Shown piece after piece: positions 24,043 through 33,772 of a DNA stretch of 64,000 nucleotides. The stretch comes from Haberlea rhodopensis (lineage: Eukaryota > Streptophyta > Magnoliopsida > Lamiales > Gesneriaceae), in NCBI GenBank assembly GCA_907163345.1, contig CAJQUN010000500.1:248001-312000 (forward strand). Reading direction: 5' to 3'. The notes beneath the pieces were generated by a model. That model worked only from the letters and a program-made list of their open reading frames with translations. It ran no database searches and had not been told where the DNA came from. Position numbers and translations under genes: made by a program. Numbering within the stretch: the stretch's first letter is position 1; each line of letters starts with the position of its first letter.

Positions 24043-24670
24043 GTATGGGTACCTCATGCTTTAATTTTGTGAAGTTTTGTTTGAGTTTGGTTTGATTTTG
24101 AAGGGTTTTAAAATGGGTTTTGTTGGGTTGTTGTGGTTTTGGTTAAAGGTTGGATTTATGGTTGTTTTAAGGTGTATTTTGATGGTTTATGTTGTTATTT
24201 GAGTTGTAGGTTTGTTGGTTAAGAGTTGGAATGGGTTGGAATGGTTTTGAGATGCAAAAAATGGTGGATTTTCGGGTTACAGGGGATGGCGATCGATCGC
24301 CCATTCCAGGCGATCGATCGCGCCCAGGCAGTAGGCTTTTCAAGCCTTTGGCGATCGATCGCCACTCTTGGGCGATCGATCGGCGGGTCTGGCGATCGAT
24401 CGCGCCAGGGGTGGCGATCGATCGCCGAAGGGTGCAATATTATTTTTTTCGGACAGTGGGTATTGGCGATCGATCGCCGTGAGGGGCGATCGATCGCGAA
24501 AGCCAAAATATGGTTTTTTTGGATATTTTTGTGGGATTTTTGGTATTGGACTATTATTGGGTTCTAATATTGGTATTTGTGAATATGTAGAACCAACCCA
24601 GGTGGCAACACAGCCGAGGAATTGAAGTCCTACCATATTCCACTTTTGGAAAGGTACGTAGTGGACGTAC
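24043..24670 (+). promoter_or_regulatory. Predicted LTR intron, mini-exon and donor hairpin (T)
   Basis: A 548-base intron-like stretch (24043-24590) starts with AAGAG|GTATGG and ends TTTGTGAATATGTAG. A 63-nt block follows, ending GGAAAG|GTACGT, with the GT in the left arm of GTACGT-AGTGG-ACGTAC. A strong acceptor, TTTGTGTTACAG, ends at 25865, one base before the gag ATG (25867). Splicing from 24653 to 25866 would remove the primer site and give a dedicated Gag-Pol mRNA. All of this is prediction from motifs; its strength is recurrence in other LTRs. Confidence 0.5.
24288..24499. repeat. CGATCGATCG palindrome cluster (T, 5' LTR)
   Basis: Eight copies of GGCGATCGATCGCC or one-sided variants, spaced 5-50 bases apart. 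No decayed copy is seen, consistent with youth. Confidence 0.95.
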
Positions 24671-25659
24671 GGGCACCCAACGGTAACATGTATTTTATAT
24701 ACTCATTGTTTATGCATTGTGTATGCGGGTATATATGTGGTATTGCATAGTGGATGCATATACATGTTGATTTATGCCATATGAGGTATTGCATAGTGGA
24801 TGCATATACATGGTAATTTATGCATATTGATGTTAGATGCACATTATGATTATTGGATGCACATCCCATGAGTCGTGGTCATCCTTTGATGATTTTAATG
24901 CTTGCCGCTTTTTGTATTGGTTCCGCCAAATGTGAAGCGAGGGGTGGGAGCGCCGCATGTCACATTTGAGCGTGGTTATCATATGGGGCGAGGAAAGGGT
25001 ATTTGCCGCTCTCTGTGAAGCGAGGGGTGGGAGCGCTGCATGTCCATTGTAGCGAGGTTATCCTATGCCGCCCATATGAATATAAGCGAGGGGCATTAAA
25101 ATACACTGTGATGGACAGACTAGGGAATGGTGACCAATATGTGGTACAGTTGAGATGGTATATGATGTCATGACATGTTTTGGCCATTAAAAATAATCTG
25201 TTGATTATACTCATGAGTTATGGTACAGGGACAACCAAACGGGAAGCGTTTGAAATGCATGGGAAACAGGAAGTGTTTTATATTGATTATGCATTTACGC
25301 TTTATCTTCATATTGTGATGAATATGAATGATTATTATTGCTCATGTTTGGGGGTTGTCCTTGTAGGTACCTTTTTGGCATGATAGATGGGCTTGAACGG
25401 GTTGAGACAGTGAGCTTCTCGAGCATCTTTGGTAGATGAAAGGACAGGATTCTTTTGTATAGTTCCTACTCTAGGAGTAGCGTAAAACTATAGTGGACAC
25501 ATTCATTTGTTGGAATGTAATTAATCCTTTTTGGTAGTCCTTTATTTTGGCATGTAAATGCTTAAGCTCACAAACTCAACTTGTTTACTCTACTCTGATC
25601 ATTTATTTAGCTCTATTATGCCTTTATTCCGCACTTAAGGATTAGGGTCCTTACATTAG

Positions 25660-25671
25660 TGGTATCAGAGC
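25660..25671 (+). other. Element T primer-binding site
   Basis: TGGTATCAGAGC, four bases after the LTR end. Complementary to the plant initiator-Met tRNA 3' end. Confidence 0.93.
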
Positions 25672-25866
25672 AGTGGTTAGAGAACCCGGGAACGAGTGAA
25701 GGGTAGCCTTAGCATGGTTGGCTAGGTGCTTACATTTGAAGCATGTTTATGCATGTGGTGCATATTACTGTATATCCTGTTATACTAACATGCTTATATC
25801 ACTCCTGTTATCTAACGACATGTTATATATATTGCTTTGGATTGTTGTTAACATTTGTGTTACAGC

Positions 25867-27105
25867 ATGGCTGCTAATGAGGAAGTCGGAGATGTTGGGA
25901 GTGTAAATGCGAGTATTGGACAGGCTAATCCTCTACCTCCACCGGCTGTGGGAATGGAACCAGTAGTCCAGTTATTGCTACCGGGTGAGATTAGCTTGAC
26001 TCAGTTTCTGTCTTATCATCCGCCCCGGTTTGAGGGGACAGAGTCCGGAGAAGAAGCTGAAGAGTGGCTGGAGAGGCTTGAACAGATCTTTGTATCGGCT
26101 CCGTGTGCTATTACTGCTTGGCTGAGGCTGGCGGAGTTCCAGTTGGCTAAGAAACCATTGATGTGGTGGAGGAGCACAGTGATGGAAATGAGAGCACTGG
26201 GTGCTGTGATTGACTGGACGCTCTTCAGGACCAGGTTCTTGAACCGATACTTCTCCGCGGCAGCAAGGCAGACAAAGGAGGATGAATTTACCAATCTGAG
26301 GCAAGGGAACATGACCGTAGCAGATTATGCCACACAGTACTCATCACTACTGAGGTATGTCCCCCATATTGCCTCTGATGGATGCGCCAAGATGAGAAAT
26401 TTCATGAAGGGACTGCGACCGGAGCTCTATGACCGGGTTATCATCAATAACCCAACTTCTTTTGATGGTGCTCTCACAAGAGCGGAGCTTGCTGAGCTAG
26501 GAGTGGGAGCTTATGCCATGCCACCACCGGTACCGCCACAGAGGCAGACTACTGACAGTTTGAGACCTCGGGGTGAGTCATTTAAACCCCGTGGTGCCTC
26601 TTCATCTTCACGGTATGGTGGGAAGAAACACTTTGGTCAGAAACAGGATGGCAAGAAGGGTAATTGGTCGGCCAATCGAGGATCTTCACAAGGGGATAGG
26701 CCGGGAGAGCCGAGGTGCAATAATTGTGGAGGGCCACATTCTTCAAACAAGTGTCCTGCATGTTATATCTGTGGCAAGATGGGCCACATCGCTCGGTATT
26801 GCCCCACACGGGGAGGACAGTCTGAGTTTCAGGGCAACAGGCCGAGGTTTGAGGATAGGACAGTGCAGCAGAGGCAGCAGTTTGGGCCTCGACCATCGGG
26901 AGGTCAGACAGTAGGACCGCCCCAGGGACAGGTGTATGCACTGACCAGGGAGCAGGCTCAGGCAGCTCCAGAGGAGGTGATTGCCGGTACGTGTCATTTA
27001 TTTACGTACCCTGCTTTTGTTTTGATAGATACCATTCCTTTGTGTCTGTGGGATTTGTGGAAAGACACCATATGCGCACGTCTTCTTTGCCCACGCCTCT
27101 ACTAG
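25867..27105 (+). pseudogene. Element T gag, running into a disrupted protease
   Basis: ATG at 25867 in GCATGGCTGC, chosen because an acceptor-like CAG lies just upstream and the E gag ATG aligns there. Capsid region: FLSYHPPRFEGTESGEEAEE near residue 50, then RTRFLNRYFSAAARQ. Zinc knuckles: CNNCGGPHSSNKC from residue 284 and the canonical CCHC CYICGKMGHIARYC from residue 299. The protease begins normally (FVLIDT at about 27014-27031), but about 10 bases are missing immediately after the catalytic Asp codon compared with E. This removes the rest of the active-site motif and shifts the frame. The open frame then runs out of phase to 27105. Confidence 0.93.
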
Positions 27106-29066
27106 TCTCGACACCCACTGGAAGAAACGTCGTTGCTGATCAGTTTTTGGCAGATGGCCTCATTTATTTTGAGGGCAACGAGTTGAGATCAGACTTGATT
27201 GTGCTGGGTATGTCAGACTTCGACTGCATCTTGGGTATTGATGTTCTGAACAGATATCAGGCAGTGGTAGATTGCCGGCAGAGAACAGTGAAGTTCAGAC
27301 CTGAGTTGGGCAGTCAGTGGACTTTCTTTGGCAACGGGTCTCGTGCGAAGATTCCGTTGATTTCAGCGATCAAGATGTCTCAGTTGTTGGAACGTGGACA
27401 CACGGGCTATCTTATATATGCCGTGGACACGTCTGGGAAGAGTAAAGAACTGAGGGTTGAGGATGTACCAGTTGTGGCAGAATTTGCTGATGTATTTCCA
27501 GAAGAGATCCCAGGATTTCCACCGGCCAGGGAAGTTGAATTTGGGATCGAGTTGCTGCCAGGGACATCCGCTATCTCTCGTGCACCTTATAGGATGGCAC
27601 CGGCAGAGTTGAGGGAGTTGAAAGAGCAGTTGCAGGATCTCTTGGACAAGGGTTATATACGCCCGAGTGTGTCGCCATGGGGCGCACCAGTTCTCTTTGT
27701 GAAGAAGAAGGACGGTTCGATGCGGTTGTGCATCGATTACCGGCAGCTGAACAAGGCTACAGTGAAGAACAAGTATCCTCTCCCAAGGATAGACGACTTG
27801 TTTGATCAGTTGCAAGGTACCAGGGTGTATAGCAAGATTGATTTGAGGTCCGGGTATCATCAGATTCGGGTCAGAGAGGAAGATGTGCAGAAGACAGCGT
27901 TCCGGACTCGATACGGGCATTATGAGTTCTTAGTAATGCCGTTCGGTGTGACGAATGCTCCAGCAGTCTTCATGAGTCTGATGAATAGAGTGTTTCAGCA
28001 GTATCTTGATCAGTTCGTCATCGTGTTTATTGACGACATTCTTATCTACTCCCGGAGCGAGGAAGATCATGTGAAACACTTAAGGACAGTGCTTCAGATT
28101 CTCAGAGAGCATCAGTTGTATGCTAAGCTCAGTAAATGCGATTTTTGGCTGAGCAGTGTAGTGTTTCTGGGGCATGTCATTTCGAGCAGCGGGATATCAG
28201 TGGACCCGAAGAAGATTGAGGCTGTGATGGAGTGGGCTGCCCCCACTTCTGTGCCTGAGATCCGGAGTTTTCTTGGTTTGGCCGGGTATTATCGGCGCTT
28301 TGTTGAGGGCTTTTCGAAGATTGCCAAGCCGCTGACTCAGTTGACTCAGAAAGGAGTGCCTTTCTTTTGGTCAGAAGCTTGTGAGGAGAGCTTCCAGGAG
28401 TTGAAGCACCGGTTGACGACGGCGCCAGTGTTAGTGATTCCGACGGAGAACTCCAGATTTGTTCTGTATACTGATGCATCACTGCAGGGCCTTGGATGTG
28501 TTCTGATGCAAGATAAGCATGTGGTAGCTTATGCATCGAGGCAGTTGAAGCCGCATGAGACCAGATATCCAGTTCATGACTTGGAATTGGCGGCTATCAT
28601 CTTCGCCCTGAAGATCTGGAGGCATTATTTGTATGGTACGTCGTTTACCATCTATACGGATCACAAAAGCCTCAAGTTTCTATTCACTCAGGCGGAGCTG
28701 AACATGAGACAGAGAAGATGGATGGACCTACTCAAGGACTATGATTGCGAGATAGAGTACCATCCGGGGAAGGCCAATTTGACAGCAGACGCTTTGAGCC
28801 GGAAAGTGAGGAGTTCTGCTGAGGACGTCATCCATTTGTCGGCTATGATGACCTCCTATTGCCATATGGGCTATGACTTTGACATTGATGCATCACCTGT
28901 GTATGTATCGACTTTGCTAGCTGAGCCAGATATCTTTGAGAGTATCAGGAGAGCTCAGAGGTCAGATGCTGAGGTTCAGAGATGGTTGTCTATAGTGCAT
29001 CTTGGTCAGCCGACGAAGTTCAGAGTGGCCGACGACGGATCTTTGAGATTGGGTACCGCTGGGTAG
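27031..29066 (+). pseudogene. Element T pol: protease remainder, reverse transcriptase, RNase H
   Basis: In the shifted frame: end of protease (VLGMSDFDCILGIDVL), then reverse transcriptase with CIDYRQLNKATVKN, RIDDLFDQL, SKIDLRSGYHQI, MPFGVTNAP and the catalytic VFIDDILIYS near 28024. RNase H follows with LYTDASLQGLG (about 28468), VHDLELAAIIFALK, TIYTDHKSLKF and ADALSRKV. The frame ends at a stop at 29064-29066, caused by one base missing near 29053 compared with E, just before integrase. Apart from the two shifts this region looks functional, with the catalytic Asp pair present. Confidence 0.93.
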
Positions 29067-30421
29067 TTCCGAGTACGCCGGAGTTGCGTAAGGGAATCTT
29101 GGGGCGAGCTCACAGTAGCAGACTTAGCATCCACCCAGGCGGGAAGAAGATGTACAGAGATCTGCGTGGTCAGTTTTGGTGGAAGAGAATGAAGTCCGAT
29201 GTCGTCGCTTTTGTGAAGAGGTGTCTGATCTGCCAGCAGGTTAAGGCAGAGAGGCAGAGACCTGGCGGCGAATTGAGGAGCTTGGAGATACCGAAGTGGA
29301 AGTGGGAGCACATTTCCATGGACTTCGTGACTCATTTGCCGAGGAGTGCTTCAGGCTTCGATGCTATTTGGGTGATTGTGGACAGATTGACCAAGGTAGC
29401 CCACTTTATCCCCTATAGCATGACATTTACGTTTTTGAGGATGGCGCAGCTGTATGTTAGAGATGTGGTGAGATTGCATGGGATTCCCGTTTCTATTGTG
29501 TCAGATCGAGATCCGCGATTCACATCTCATTTTTTGGAAGGCCTTCAGTCAGCTTTGGGAACTGAGGTCAGATTGAGCACTGCTTATCATCCTCAGACGG
29601 ATGGTCAGACCGAGCGCACTATTCAGACGCTCGAGGACATGTTAAGAGCTTGTGTTTTGGAGTTCGATGCTTCTTGGCAGGATTCAGTGCCTTTGGTAGA
29701 GTTTTCGTATAACAATAGCTACCAGGCAAGTATTCAGATGGCTCCGTTTGAAGCTCTTTATGGCAGACGATGTAGATCGCCCTTGTGTTGGGACGATTTG
29801 GACAGTAGATCAGTCGGAGGGCCTGAGTTGATCCGGGAAATGGAAGAGAAGATAAAGACTATAAGGCAGAAAATGAAAGCAGCCCAAGACAGACAGGCAG
29901 CTTATGCAAATAAACGGCGGAGACCGTTAGAGTTTCAGTTGGGAGATAAGGTCTTTTTGAAGATCTCGCCTTTCAGAGGCGTTGTGCGGTTTGGGATGCG
30001 CGGGAAACTGTCTCCGAGGTTTGTGGGACCGTACGAGATTTTGCAGCGCATTGGCACATTGGCTTACCGACTGGCTTTGCCGCCTTCTTTATCTGGGATA
30101 CATGATGTGTTTCATGTATCGATGCTGCGAAAGTATGAGCCGGATCCGTCTCACGTGTTACAGCCTTCCGAAGTTCAGTTGGAATCAGACATATCTTATG
30201 TGGAACGGCCTGTTAGAATTCTGGACAGAGCAGACCGTAGACTTCGGAATAAAGTGATACCGATGATCAAAGTTCAGTGGGATCGCAGGGGTGTCGAGGA
30301 GGCTACGTGGGAGACGGAGCAGCATATGGTGCAGCATTACCCGGAACTATTCTCTGGTATGAGTTTATGTTTAGTTTCTGTTGGAGTAAGTGCATGTGAT
30401 TTCGAGGGCGAAATCTTATAA
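29054..30421 (+). pseudogene. Element T integrase with chromodomain-like C terminus
   Basis: From about 29054 the third frame encodes integrase: zinc-binding segment (RAHSSRLSIHPGGKK, then RCLICQQVKAERQ), catalytic core with SMDFVTHLP, IVSDRDPRFTSHF and HPQTDGQTERTIQTLEDM, a GRRCRSPLCW stretch, the LSGIHDVFHVSMLRKYEPDP region, and a chromodomain-like tail (IPMIKVQWDRRGVEEATWE). In chromoviruses this tail targets insertion to heterochromatin, which fits the nesting here. The stop at 30419-30421 overlaps the purine tract, 13 bases before the 3' LTR. Confidence 0.93.
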
Positions 30422-30433
30422 GTAGGGGAGTAT
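30421..30433 (+). other. Element T polypurine tract
   Basis: AGTAGGGGAG followed by TAT and the LTR start at 30434. Just upstream is TTTCGAGGGCGAAAT, which has counterparts in D (ATTTCGAGGACGAAAT) and E. Confidence 0.85.
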
Positions 30434-32556
30434 TGTGACATCCCCGAAATGGTTAATTGCTATTGGGCTTTAATTGTGTTTACATGATTAATTATGTGGT
30501 AATTGATTATGTGTTGGGATTTATTTACCTTATGGAAAATGCATGGTCATATGGATAGGGATGACCCGGGGTTGCATTTTATGGTGCATGTGGTGCATGT
30601 TGGATAAATATTATTGGAAGCATGATTTATTTGCATTGGTTAGCAATTAATTGGAAATCATGTGTTTATTTGATATTTGGTGCATTTTGAGTAAATGCTT
30701 TGAAAAATATCATGTTGGGGTGTTTTATACACCATGGAATTATTTTGGGTATACCTTTAATTAAATTAACCCAATCCCCCTTTTATCCCCAACCCCACTC
30801 TTTTAACCTCATTCTTACTTTACCAAATCAAAACCACAAACCCTTCCCTTCTCCAAATTTCGAGCTCAAGCCTTGGGTGGAAGAGGAACCTTGCAAAAAT
30901 CTTGATTTGTGGAGCATATTGGGTGATTTGAGATCCCCAAGAGGTATGGGTACCTCATGCTTTAATTTTGTGAAGTTTTGTTTGAGTTTGGTTTGATTTT
31001 GAAGGGTTTTAAAATGGGTTTTGTTGGGTTGTTGTGGTTTTGGTTAAAGGTTGGATTTATGGTTGTTTTAAGGTGTATTTTGATGGTTTATGTTGTTATT
31101 TGAGTTGTAGGTTTGTTGGTTAAGAGTTGGAATGGGTTGGAATGGTTTTGAGATGCAAAAAATGGTGGATTTTCGGGTTACAGGGGATGGCGATCGATCG
31201 CCCATTCCAGGCGATCGATCGCGCCCAGGCAGTAGGCTTTTCAAGCCTTTGGCGATCGATCGCCACTCTTGGGCGATCGATCGGCGGGTCTGGCGATCGA
31301 TCGCGCCAGGGGTGGCGATCGATCGCCGAAGGGTGCAATATTATTTTTTTCGGACAGTGGGTATTGGCGATCGATCGCCGTGAGGGGCGATCGATCGCGA
31401 AAGCCAAAATATGGTTTTTTTGGATATTTTTGTGGGATTTTTGGTATTGGACTATTATTGGGTTCTAATATTGGTATTTGTGAATATGTAGAACCAACCC
31501 AGGTGGCAACACAGCCGAGGAATTGAAGTCCTACCATATTCCACTTTTGGAAAGGTACGTAGTGGACGTACGGGCACCCAACGGTAACATGTATTTTATA
31601 TACTCATTGTTTATGCATTGTGTATGCGGGTATATATGTGGTATTGCATAGTGGATGCATATACATGTTGATTTATGCCATATGAGGTATTGCATAGTGG
31701 ATGCATATACATGGTAATTTATGCATATTGATGTTAGATGCACATTATGATTATTGGATGCACATCCCATGAGTCGTGGTCATCCTTTGATGATTTTAAT
31801 GCTTGCCGCTTTTTGTATTGGTTCCGCCAAATGTGAAGCGAGGGGTGGGAGCGCCGCATGTCACATTTGAGCGTGGTTATCATATGGGGCGAGGAAAGGG
31901 TATTTGCCGCTCTCTGTGAAGCGAGGGGTGGGAGCGCCGCATGTCCATTGTAGCGAGGTTATCCTATGCCGCCCATATGAATATAAGCGAGGGGCATTAA
32001 AATACACTGTGATGGACAGACTAGGGAATGGTGACCAATATGTGGTACAGTTGAGATGGTATATGATGTCATGACATGTTTTGGCCATTAAAAATAATCT
32101 GTTGATTATACTCATGAGTTATGGTACAGGGACAACCAAACGGGAAGCGTTTGAAATGCATGGGAAACAGGAAGTGTTTTATATTGATTATGCATTTACG
32201 CTTTATCTTCATATTGTGATGAATATGAATGATTATTATTGCTCATGTTTGGGGGTTGTCCTTGTAGGTACCTTTTTGGCATGATAGATGGGCTTGAACG
32301 GGTTGAGACAGTGAGCTTCTCGAGCATCTTTGGTAGATGAAAGGACAGGATTCTTTTGTATAGTTCCTACTCTAGGAGTAGCGTAAAACTATAGTGGACA
32401 CATTCATTTGTTGGAATGTAATTAATCCTTTTTGGTAGTCCTTTATTTTGGCATGTAAATGCTTAAGCTCACAAACTCAACTTGTTTACTCTACTCTGAT
32501 CATTTATTTAGCTCTATTATGCCTTTATTCCGCACTTAAGGATTAGGGTCCTTACA
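30434..32556 (+). repeat. Element T 3' LTR (2123 bp)
   Basis: Same as the 5' LTR with an offset of 6901 bases and one visible substitution. Palindrome cluster at 31189-31400, mini-exon-like block 31492-31554, hairpin 31555-31571. Followed directly by the target duplication and the resumed copia frame. Confidence 0.97.
31189..31400. repeat. CGATCGATCG palindrome cluster (T, 3' LTR)
   Basis: Identical to the 5' cluster. Confidence 0.95.
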
Positions 32557-32561
32557 GTATG

Positions 32562-33178
32562 CTTTGAGCATGACGAGCAGATATCAAGTTGATCCAGGTG
32601 AAGGTTACTGGATTGCTGTCAAGAACATCCTGAAGTACTTGAGAAGGACTAAGGATACATTCTTGATTTATGGAGGTGAGGAAGAGCTCAATGTAATGGG
32701 TTACACTGATGCAAGCTTCCAAACCGACAAAGATGATTTTCGATCGTAATCTGGATATGTGTATTGCCTAAATTGAGGTGCTGTGAGCTGGAAGAGTTCA
32801 AAGCAAGAAACAGTAGCCGATTCTACAACGAAAGCTGAGTATATTGCTGCCTCGGATGCATCAAAGGAAGCTGTTTGGATTAGGAAGTTCATTTCTGAAC
32901 TTGGAGTGGTGCCTAGCATTAAAGATCCGATAGAACTCTATTGTGACAACAATGGAGCGATCGCATTGGCTAAGGAACCTAGATCTCACCAAAGATCCAA
33001 ACACATACTTCGGCGCTTTCATTTCATTCGAGAAATCGTTGAACGGGGAGATGTTAAAATATGCAAAGTACCAACAGATGATAACGTATCTGACCCATTG
33101 ACGAAGCCACTGTCACAGCAGAAGCATGATCGTCATACTAGATCTCTAGGCATTAGGTATATGTCTGAGTGGTCTTAG
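32562..33178 (+). pseudogene. Element C gag-pol, RNase H part
   Basis: Resumes after the second GTATG (32557-32561) with ALSMTSRYQ, then the copia RNase H: GYTDASFQTD, SWKSSKQETVADSTTKAEY, YCDNNGAIALAKEP and a C-terminal KPLSQQKHDRHTRSLGIRY. In-frame stops at 32747 and 32774. The natural stop at 33176-33178 is followed within about 15 bases by the purine tract and 3' LTR. Confidence 0.93.
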
Positions 33179-33193
33179 TGCAAATGGGAGATT

Positions 33194-33767
33194 TGTTGGG
33201 ATATGCCCTAAGACAAGTCATTAGATGATTGTTTAAGACATACAATGTTTATGATTTTATGAATGGCAATTCATTATTATATATTATTCGTTTAACTGTG
33301 CAATGTGAATTAATATATATGTTAATGTCCTTAGAATAATATTGTATTATCCTTAAAGATGTCCCTAGTCAAGGAACAGTTAATTAACATTCATTCCAAC
33401 CTAAACACTAACAAGCAAGACACGGCCGCCTCCAACAATCATCAAAGAGCTCTCGGTTTTTCTTTGTAGCCGTGAGAGACTTGGTGATTTTTGGCGATTA
33501 TTCGATTGTGAATCGAGTGTGCTTCTTGTTCCGGTCTAAGAACGAGTCTAGCAACTTGTTCTTTGACTATCCCTTCACCCGATTTGATCGTGTGGATACC
33601 GTTGAGGCAAAACTTGGGGGTGCTCCGTGGAATCTGCTCAAACACGCTACAAGGGTGAGACTTTTGTAAACCTTTATCCGATATGAATCCCTATGTATAG
33701 ATCCGCGGTTATAGTAATCCAAAATTTTATTATTCCGCTGCGTTCCATTCTTGTTGAATTACTTACA
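33194..33767 (+). repeat. Element C 3' LTR with a large internal deletion (574 bp)
   Basis: Matches the ends of the 5' LTR but lacks about 0.9 kb (17110-18017 of the 5' copy). A short filler of about ten bases (CAAGGAACAG, 33370-33379) sits at the junction. A second deletion of about 40 bases (near 33616) removes a segment present at about 18250-18290. Both termini are intact. Confidence 0.92.
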
Positions 33768-33772
33768 ATTTC

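Larger units (their letters stand above)
23533..25655 (+). repeat. Element T 5' LTR (2123 bp)
   Basis: Runs from TGTGACATCCCCGAAATG to GATTAGGGTCCTTACA. Layout: promoter-like TTTTATACA (23822-23829), pyrimidine-rich leader, donor-like AAGAG|GTATGG (GT 24043-24044), eight CGATCGATCG palindromes (24288-24499), acceptor-like ATATGTAG (ends 24590), 63-nt mini-exon-like block (24591-24653), GTACGT hairpin (24654-24670), GTATTGCATAGTGGATGCAT direct repeats (24741-24830), AGCGAGGGG/GCCGC modules (24905-25095). Confidence 0.97.
23533..32556 (+). mobile_element. Element T: very young Tekay-like Ty3/gypsy element
   Basis: Complete 9024-bp element, inserted in the copia C pol frame with perfect 5-bp duplication GTATG (23528-23532 and 32557-32561). 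LTRs 23533-25655 and 30434-32556 are both 2123 bp and differ at one base I can find (T in the 5' copy near 25036, C in the 3' copy). Primer site 25660-25671, gag from 25867, pol to 30421, purine tract AGTAGGGGAG at 30421-30430. The chromodomain-like tail and zinc knuckles place it in the Tekay/Del chromovirus lineage. Gag-pol is broken in two places despite the insertion's youth. Confidence 0.97.
16935..33767 (+). mobile_element. Element C: Ty1/copia element interrupted by gypsy T
   Basis: Plus-strand copia element with perfect 5-bp duplication ATTTC (16930-16934 and 33768-33772). Order: 5' LTR 16935-18443, primer site 18445-18457, leader to 20186, gag-pol 20187-23532 continuing at 32562-33178, purine tract AAATGGGAGA about 33183-33192, 3' LTR 33194-33767. 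The domain order protease, integrase, reverse transcriptase, RNase H marks copia. The LTR start TGTTGGGATATGCCCTA resembles Angela/Tork-type LTRs, which is a tentative placement. The 3' LTR is internally deleted and gag-pol carries seven in-frame stops. Confidence 0.93.

Noticed and set aside
23799..24095. Similar small frames in T, S2 and E LTRs starting MLG(Y/C)FIHH
   Set aside because: The ATG lies upstream of the TATA-like box (23822-23829), so it would precede the transcript. The similarity reflects the conserved core promoter.
24219..24567. Open frames rich in AIDR, RDRS and RSIA on both strands, resembling RS-domain proteins (also in A, B, H and S2)
   Set aside because: The palindrome CGATCGATCG has no stop in any frame and reads as these residues on both strands. 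The frames are an artefact of the clusters.
25867..30421. Endogenous pararetrovirus interpretation of the gypsy-type pol
   Set aside because: Two matched LTRs, a 5-bp target duplication, an integrase with DDE residues and a chromodomain-like tail fit Ty3/gypsy. No movement-protein or transactivator-like frame is present.
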